Source: Paenibacillus sp.
GTDB taxonomy: Bacteria; Bacillota; Bacilli; Paenibacillales; Paenibacillaceae
Assembly (NCBI GenBank): GCA_023512345.1
Contig: JAILZT010000032.1
Coordinates: forward strand, 1 to 56,315
Reading direction: 5' to 3'
DNA: 56,315 nucleotides
Part shown: positions 51,801-56,315 of the stretch, piece after piece
Layout: each line of letters opens with the position of its first letter
Position numbering within the stretch: position 1 is the first letter of the stretch
Position numbers and translations under genes: made by a program
The notes under the pieces: generated by a model
What the model was told of the DNA's origin: nothing
Databases searched by the model: none
What the model saw: only the letters and a program-made list of their open reading frames with translations

Positions 51801-52164
51801 CTCCGCCATCAACCTTTCCGACGTGAAGCTGCATTATTATTACACAATCGATGGAGAGAAGGATCAGAACTTCTGGTGCGACTGGTCGAGTGTTGGCAGC
51901 AGCAATGTGACTGGCACCTTCGTCAAACCGGTAACTCCCATGACCGGGGCCGACTCTTATCTGGAGCTTGGATTTACGGGCGGAGCCGGAAGCCTGGCTG
52001 CAGGAGCCAGCATTGAAATTCAGATCCGGGTTAGCAAGACCGATTGGTCGAACTACACGCAGACAGGGGATCACTCCTTCAATCTGGCCGATACGGCGTA
52101 CACTGATTGGAGCAAAACGACCGGCTATGTCGCTGGCGCTCTCCAATGGGGGATTGAGCCCTGA
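48817..52164 (+). CDS. secreted modular GH9 glucanase (CBM30-like, Ig, GH9, X2, X2, CBM3)
   Basis: A 1115-residue cellulase or beta-glucanase; I chose ATG 48817 because AGGAGG lies 8 nt upstream. Signal peptide 1-27 (ends KTDAA). Residues about 30-205 form a galactose-binding-like module resembling CBM30. Residues 210-300 are the CelD_N Ig-like domain (YAPIKVNQVGYP...). The GH9 catalytic domain spans about 310-770 with KGWYDAGDKGKY (nucleophile-activating Asp) and a late TTNEHTVYWNSGLV (acid Glu). Two X2 modules (NSAISPVxAxFDKKxANQADIPV) precede a C-terminal CBM3 (KVQQFNSTVSATSSTLNPKI...WGIEP). Theme A GH9 enzymes act as processive or endo-glucanases. Confidence 0.93.
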   Translation: MRKKVSFILAFTMFVTVFFSNPIKTDAATPEAPAGWRDLLDYSIFSTTSDGWAGDSGFGLETVDSKLPIDGTAMYNGLPSLLLNAKTPTSPSWYNALITVVGWKAYDFTSYYPNGFLEFNIKGNAGGESFLLGFKDRVFERAAGNEITTTVNIDSYANITTSWSHVKIPLKDLMKVAQGIDPSSIDSLSIKNNGFQPLKVWFNDIRVTSPDKEKVYAPIKVNQVGYPVDGVKQALVTGFEDVLTVDEGTPFSVINTANNTAAFSGTLVLTKNYDAIDSGERVFTADFTNLTVPGKYYVAVQGLQNSPKFSIGEANEIYEPFLTDVSRYFYYQRTGINITSPYTQNYQRTDFTPDTAVPLMSNPSITKDVSKGWYDAGDKGKYVNAGAKALSDLFWAYEMMPGKFTDNQFNIPESGNGIPDILDEAKWELEWMLKMQDAATGGFYARVTFQDDDNMVDREIIDADTVSSRTAIKTTADTATAAGVLAHAYLIYQNIDPAFAQSCLNSAEAAWGYLEAHPENIRTPNTGRWPYDVTDDASNRLWAAGSLYRTTGDAKYNNYFLENYTDMEIFFEDTLDFASGWANTWNTGFFSYLKAANPNSGVVSWYTDKFQQWFNDKVSRYNESAWKSIIKDGNYYWGITMQVADTPMEMIIGTKLLGTFESNRAIIDKITYSQLDWILGQNPVGVSFVSGYGDNSVKYPFSIMYRTDNLPGVPNGYLVGGPNKFSNDVTVGNQISRFAAKNYNDNFQEWTTNEHTVYWNSGLVFVAAFATGNSSNSAISPVAAAFDKKAANQADIPVTLTLNGNTLTAIKNGTASLVAGTDYTVSGNIVTLLKSYLALQPVGTTHLTFLFNAGSSAALSVIVNDSSIINSAISPVTAIFDKKPANQADIPVTVTLNGNALTGIKNGTASLIEGTDYTVSGMAVTFQKAYLAAQPVGTTTLTFNFSAGASAAFTVSVVNTTSGGSGSIKVQQFNSTVSATSSTLNPKIKLVNTGTSAINLSDVKLHYYYTIDGEKDQNFWCDWSSVGSSNVTGTFVKPVTPMTGADSYLELGFTGGAGSLAAGASIEIQIRVSKTDWSNYTQTGDHSFNLADTAYTDWSKTTGYVAGALQWGIEP

Positions 52165-52272
52165 AGAACAACGAAACTACCTTAACTGCTAAGTAGCAAA
52201 AAACATGCCCCCTCTATTACTGCCTTAGCGGCGGAGTAGGGGGAAGGTAGTGAAAGGAATGAAACAACTCTA

Positions 52273-53241
52273 TTGAAAGTTATGCCACTTCCTGCGAATC
52301 AGAAATCGGTGCATATGATACACAAGTTTTCCATCGTGAAAAATCTTCGTACATTCTGGATGTTTTACGCGATGATGCTGCCGGGGATTATTCTTCTTGT
52401 GATCAATAACTACATCCCTATGTTCGGGATCATTATTGCCTTTAAGACCATTAACTACCAGGATGGAATCCTGGGAAGTCCATGGGCGGGGATGAAGAAT
52501 TTCGAATACCTGTTTGCCTCAAAAGATTCATACATCATCATTCGCAACACGCTGCTGTATAACTCCCTGTTCATAGTATTGAACCTGGGGCTGCCGCTGG
52601 CATTCGCCTTGATGCTTAACGAGATGAAGAACCGCTTTCTCTCGAAGCTGCACCAGACGATCATGTTCCTGCCGTATTTCCTGTCGATGATCGTCATCTC
52701 GTACCTGGTGTATGGGTTCATGAGCGACGAGCGAGGATACTTCAATGGCACGTTGCTGCCGGCGATGGGCCTTGAGCCCGTACGCTGGTACTTCACGCAG
52801 GAAGTGTGGCCGATTGTCTTACCAATCATTAACACGTGGAAGAATATGGGCTACTACACGGTCGTGTATATGGCGGCAATCATCGGCATTGATGAAGAGT
52901 ACTACGAAGCGGCGACGATTGACGGAGCGAACAAGTGGCAGCAGATGAAGAAAATTACGATTCCACTGATCATGCCGGTGATTACGATTATGACTTTGCT
53001 GCAGATTGGCAAGATCTTCAGTGCCGATTTCGGGCTTTTCTTCCAGGTACCGCGTGAATCGGGAGCGTTGTTCCCCGTGACGAACGTTATCGATACCTAT
53101 GTCTACCGCACTTTCCTAACTGTCGGAGATATCGGTCTTTCATCGGCGGCAGGTCTGTTCCAATCGGTAGTCGGTTTCTTGTTGGTTTTTGTATCCAACT
53201 GGGTCGTTCGCCGCATTAATCCCGAGAACGCGCTGTTCTAA
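52273..53241 (+). CDS. carbohydrate ABC transporter permease (LplB-type)
   Basis: This 322-residue inner-membrane permease has six expected helices, starting FWMFYAMMLPGIILLVINNYIPMFG. The EAA loop is EEYYEAATIDGANKWQQMKKITIPLIMPV. It matches LplB/COG4209. The start is uncertain: TTG 52273, ATG 52282 and ATG 52315 are possible, none with an ideal ribosome site; GAAAGGA lies 20 nt before the first. It pairs with the next gene to import oligosaccharides captured by the lipoproteins. Confidence 0.9.
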   Translation: MKVMPLPANQKSVHMIHKFSIVKNLRTFWMFYAMMLPGIILLVINNYIPMFGIIIAFKTINYQDGILGSPWAGMKNFEYLFASKDSYIIIRNTLLYNSLFIVLNLGLPLAFALMLNEMKNRFLSKLHQTIMFLPYFLSMIVISYLVYGFMSDERGYFNGTLLPAMGLEPVRWYFTQEVWPIVLPIINTWKNMGYYTVVYMAAIIGIDEEYYEAATIDGANKWQQMKKITIPLIMPVITIMTLLQIGKIFSADFGLFFQVPRESGALFPVTNVIDTYVYRTFLTVGDIGLSSAAGLFQSVVGFLLVFVSNWVVRRINPENALF

Positions 53242-53254
53242 GAAAGGATTCCCT

Positions 53255-54190
53255 ATGGCTAATACAAAGAGTGAATTTAAATCCGGTTCCAATTCGAAGA
53301 ATCAGCTGTCTGGACGGGCGTCAGTTCTCATCAACATCTTCTTCGTGATCTATTCGGCGCTATGCATTCTACCGCTTGTGCTAATTCTTTCGGTATCATT
53401 CTCCGATGAGCAGTCCGTCATGACACACGGTTATCGCTTCATGCCGGAAAACTTCAATCTGGCGGCTTATCAATTCCTGATTAAGGATATCGATCAGATC
53501 GTTCATTCCTACGGAATCTCGATAACCGTCACGGTGATCGGTACGATACTGAGTGTCATTGTGATAGCGCTTTATGCATACCCGATTTCGCGGAGTAACT
53601 TCCCGCAGGCTAAGTTTTTCACATTTTTTGTCTTTCTTACGATGTTGATCTCCGGAGGCCTGGTCCCCTGGTACCTGGTATACGTACAGATGCTGGACTT
53701 GAGAGATACGCTGTGGTCACTGATCATGCCGATGATTATGTCTGCATTCTGGGTACTGATCATGCGCACTTTCTTTAAGGAGACTGTACCTGAAGCGGTG
53801 CTGGAGTCGGCCAAAATCGATGGCGCTGGAGAACTGAGGATATTTATCCGGATCGTACTGCCCTTGTCGCTACCTGTTCTGGCGACGGTCGCGCTGTTCC
53901 AGACGCTGACTTACTGGAATGACTGGTTCCTGAGCTTGGTATTTATTACGGACAATCACAATATATCCGTGCAGTATTTTATGTACAAAATGATGGTCAA
54001 TATCCAGTACCTCTCCAGCAACCCGAATGCGATGGCCGAGATTACCCGGGCTGGAGGAATGGTCAATTTCCCGAGTGAGACCGTGCGGATGGCGATGGTG
54101 GTTGTGGGCGTCGGACCGATCATCTTTGCATATCCGTTTTTCCAGAAGTACTTTATCAGAGGCTTGACTGTCGGTTCTGTCAAAGGTTGA
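53255..54190 (+). CDS. carbohydrate ABC transporter permease (LplC-type)
   Basis: A 311-residue permease of the COG0395/LplC group. ATG 53255 has AAAGGA 8 nt upstream, 13 nt after the previous stop. Six helices; the EAA motif is PEAVLESAKIDGAGELRIFIRIVLPLSLPVLAT near residues 180-212. The partner is LplB at 52273. No ATP-binding gene follows, as is common in Firmicutes loci that share an MsmX-like ATPase. Confidence 0.92.
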   Translation: MANTKSEFKSGSNSKNQLSGRASVLINIFFVIYSALCILPLVLILSVSFSDEQSVMTHGYRFMPENFNLAAYQFLIKDIDQIVHSYGISITVTVIGTILSVIVIALYAYPISRSNFPQAKFFTFFVFLTMLISGGLVPWYLVYVQMLDLRDTLWSLIMPMIMSAFWVLIMRTFFKETVPEAVLESAKIDGAGELRIFIRIVLPLSLPVLATVALFQTLTYWNDWFLSLVFITDNHNISVQYFMYKMMVNIQYLSSNPNAMAEITRAGGMVNFPSETVRMAMVVVGVGPIIFAYPFFQKYFIRGLTVGSVKG

Positions 54191-54289
54191 GGCTGAGGCT
54201 GCCGGCAACTTTTCGCAGGCGCGAAATCGGGTAGAACCGAAATACGGCCTAGCGTATATAATACTAATTTTTGGGGGGATTTCTCGAAT

Positions 54290-55825
54290 ATGAAGCACTC
54301 GAAACGCAAGGTTTCACTACTTCTTACACTGTTGTTAGTATCATCAATCGCAGCTACTGCTTGCAGCAATTCAAATGAACCCAACACGGGAGCAACTGAT
54401 TCTCCATCTAACTCAAACACCGGTAACGTGTCCACGGAACCTGCGAAGCTGGAGCCCTATAAGCTAAAGCTGGTCTACGAAGGTGCACCGCAGGCGGACG
54501 AAGCTGTGGTCGAAGAAGCGCTGAACAAGCTCCTGACCGAGAAGATCAACGCGACAATTGATCTTACACCGATTGACTGGGGAGCATGGGACGATAAGAT
54601 TAACCTCATGATTGCTTCCCGAGAGCCCGTAGATGTTCTGTTTACGGCTTCATGGAACGGATATGCGAAGAATGTTGCCAAAGGCGCTTACATGGATGTA
54701 GGCACCTTACTCGATCAATATGGCCAGGGAATCAAGGACAGCCTGGATCCAGCTTTCCTGAACGGCTCCAAAATCGGCGGCAAAAATTATGGGATCCCGA
54801 CCAATAAAGAGTTGGCATCGTCGGGAGGCATCGTGTACCGGAAGGACATCGCCGATGAACTCGGTATCGACATGAGTAAGGTTCAAAAGATTGAAGATCT
54901 TGAAGACGTCTATAAGATCGTCAAAGAGAAGAAGCCAACCATGTATCCGCTGTACACGACGGGTGGAACATTCGCTGCCCACTCCTTTGTGGAGCTGGAC
55001 TTCTTAGGGGATACAACGATTCCTGGTGCAATCGATAAGAATGGTTCAGATGCGATAGTCAAACCGGCTGAAGAGTTCCCTCAGTACTTAAATGCATTGA
55101 AAGTAACCCGTGACTATTTCTTAAAGGGCTATGTCAACAAAGATGCGGCCACATCCCAGACCTCATCCATGGACGCATACAAGACCGGCAATGTATTCTC
55201 TACCGTAGAGCCGCTCAAGCCTGGAAAGGCAGAGGAAATTGCCTCCGCGACAGCGCTCGATGGCAAGCTTGCACAAATCACGTTGACGGGCAAAACGGTC
55301 GCAACGTCGGAGACCACCGGCGCCATGCTGGCAATCTCTTCAACGTCCAAGAACCCAGACCGCGCCATGATGCTAATTAATCTGCTTCATACGGATAAAG
55401 ACATTGTTAATTTGCTGAACTTCGGCATTGAAGGCACTCATTATACGCTGAGCGGCAATGTCATGACGTCGACGGATAAGTCTGGCCAGTACGCGCCGGG
55501 CGTCGCTTGGGAACTTGGGAACCAATTCCTGAACTATGTCTGGAGCACGGAAGCCCCGGATAAGTGGGAGCAGTTCAAAAAGTTCAACGAAGGCGCCAAA
55601 TCGTCGCCGGCACTCGGTTTCACCTTTGACAGCGAACCGGTTAAATCGGAGGTCGGGGCGCTGGCAAACGTCTTAAGAGAATATCAGAAGGCGCTAGAGA
55701 CGGGTTCGGTCGATCTGGACGAAATGCTGCCTAAGTATATCGCCGCCCAGAAATCGGCTGGCCTCGACAAAGTCATTGCCGAGAAGCAAAAGCAGCTTGA
55801 CGAATACCTTGCCAGCCAGAAATAA
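54290..55825 (+). CDS. extracellular solute-binding lipoprotein 2
   Basis: A 511-residue lipoprotein with lipobox ATAC (near residue 24) and a Ser/Asn/Thr linker. The mature sequence (LKLVYEGAPQADEAVVEEALNKLLTEKINATIDLTPIDWG...) is a family 1 binding protein with a DUF3502-type C-terminal part (PALGFTFDSEPVKSEVGALANVLREYQKALETGSVD). GGGGGG lies 12 nt before the ATG. It differs in length and sequence from binding protein 1, so the locus may take two kinds of ligand. Confidence 0.9.
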   Translation: MKHSKRKVSLLLTLLLVSSIAATACSNSNEPNTGATDSPSNSNTGNVSTEPAKLEPYKLKLVYEGAPQADEAVVEEALNKLLTEKINATIDLTPIDWGAWDDKINLMIASREPVDVLFTASWNGYAKNVAKGAYMDVGTLLDQYGQGIKDSLDPAFLNGSKIGGKNYGIPTNKELASSGGIVYRKDIADELGIDMSKVQKIEDLEDVYKIVKEKKPTMYPLYTTGGTFAAHSFVELDFLGDTTIPGAIDKNGSDAIVKPAEEFPQYLNALKVTRDYFLKGYVNKDAATSQTSSMDAYKTGNVFSTVEPLKPGKAEEIASATALDGKLAQITLTGKTVATSETTGAMLAISSTSKNPDRAMMLINLLHTDKDIVNLLNFGIEGTHYTLSGNVMTSTDKSGQYAPGVAWELGNQFLNYVWSTEAPDKWEQFKKFNEGAKSSPALGFTFDSEPVKSEVGALANVLREYQKALETGSVDLDEMLPKYIAAQKSAGLDKVIAEKQKQLDEYLASQK

Positions 55826-55856
55826 TCCCACCCTGATAAAAATAAAATGGTGAACT

Positions 55857-55897
55857 GAAAGTCCCGGTGATGCTTAATTTAGATCATCGGGACTTTC
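55857..55897 (+). terminator. terminator after binding protein 2
   Basis: GAAAGTCCCGGTGAT pairs with ATCATCGGGACTTTC around an A/T-rich loop; TAATG follows, so the T-run is poor. Confidence 0.7.
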
Positions 55898-55947
55898 TAA
55901 TGAGCGATTACAATTTGTTAAATACTTATCACTTAAAGTTGACCACT

Positions 55948-55993
55948 AAGCCGAGCGAATTATCAGGCATTCCCCCTGATAATAGCTCGGCTT
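55948..55993 (+). terminator. second intrinsic terminator
   Basis: AAGCCGAGC pairs with GCTCGGCTT around an inner ATTATCAGG/CCTGATAAT hairpin, then GTTTCTTTT. Confidence 0.8.
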
Positions 55994-55998
55994 GTTTC

Positions 55999-56262
55999 TT
56001 TTAAACAGTGTTCATCAAATCTCTCCTTGAAGATAAACAACCGGCAGTTCCTATAAATCAATCTGTCATTCCATAGTATCGCATGTAATACGGGATCAAG
56101 TCTCATGGTACGGAACGTTTGATCAGGCTACCTAACTAGTAAGTTCTGGTTGATCACATAATACGAACGGGCAGGATCGTTCAATGATTTGACGAATACT
56201 CATTGGAGAGACATATTTGCGAAGTTCATAAATATTATGTTAGCCGAAAGAAGTTCTTAGTT
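55999..56262. other. intergenic region with possible minus-strand coding relic
   Basis: No gene with start and ribosome site is visible. On the minus strand about 35 codons near 56127-56230 read YELRKYVSPMSIRQIIERSC and then PFVLCDQPELT before a stop, which looks like a relic of an unidentified gene. Confidence 0.35.
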
Positions 56263-56276
56263 TAGGAGGAGTCTAT

Positions 56277-56315
56277 ATGATATTAGAAAAAGTTATAAAT
56301 AGAATTGTAATACAA
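56277..56315 (+). CDS. start of a gene truncated by the window edge
   Basis: ATG 56277 lies 8 nt after TTTAGGAGGAG and opens a frame reading MILEKVINRIVIQ to the end of the window. Too short to identify. Confidence 0.6.
   Translation, partial: MILEKVINRIVIQ

Overview
The window looks like a Paenibacillus-type Firmicute chromosome. This is inferred from strong AGGAGG ribosome binding sites, frequent TTG/GTG starts, CcpA-type cre sites, a YesM/YesN-type two-component pair beside a modular GH9 cellulase, and CsoR/CopZ/CopA copper genes. No rRNA, tRNA or CRISPR array was seen. Three blocks differ in base composition: an island of intermediate GC (about 1-22.6 kb), a clearly AT-rich mobile block (about 24-43.3 kb) and a GC-richer sugar-utilisation locus (43.5-55.8 kb). 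These composition statements are visual, not computed.

Block 1 (1-22.6 kb) reads as a copper homeostasis and cell-envelope island. It holds a three-domain multicopper oxidase, copZ-csoR-copA behind a CsoR-type promoter, a CueP-like protein, an OmpR/HisKA two-component system co-transcribed with a divergent lgt, lipoproteins (cell-wall-binding repeat 2 and YVTN propeller), two NlpC/P60 hydrolases, a BIG2 protein and several Met/His-rich small proteins. One of the hydrolases lies directly behind a c-di-AMP (ydaO-type) riboswitch and seems to start at CTG. An operon encoding a ParM-like actin is embedded here. At least seven transcription units share one promoter layout: two TTTCNNCA-like boxes exactly 11 bp apart, then 11 nt, then a -10 box. 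This is probably the binding site of the response regulator encoded at 8345-9052, and it ties the parM operon, lgt-TCS operon, Met-rich protein operons and others into one regulon. The motif appears not to be explained by CsoR.

Block 2 (about 24-43.3 kb) is a Tn7-like element: tnsA-tnsB-tnsC followed by two different tniQ/tnsD genes, the second ending in about six tandem ~58-residue repeats. No cas genes are present. Downstream cargo comprises a frameshifted colicin-E3-type ribonuclease gene, another frameshifted gene, and an intact three-gene ABC-three-component (ABC-3C) conflict system whose ATPase is of the DUF3732 type. Next come a three-copy ~20-bp repeat that may be transposon-end TnsB sites, and an ABC-F ATPase gene. 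The element's exact ends could not be fixed. An orphan ORF resembling only the Mu/TnsB C-terminal barrel lies just left of tnsA.

Block 3 (43.5-55.8 kb) is a carbohydrate locus: YesM-type sensor kinase, AraC-type response regulator, solute-binding lipoprotein, a 1115-aa secreted GH9 glucanase (CBM30-like, CelD_N Ig-like, GH9, two X2, CBM3), two LplB/LplC-type permeases and a second solute-binding lipoprotein. No ATPase is encoded, so a shared MsmX-type ATPase elsewhere is assumed. Two cre sites and a terminator overlapping the first binding-protein stop codon suggest that the cellulase has its own carbon-catabolite-controlled promoter. A new gene begins at 56277 and runs off the window.
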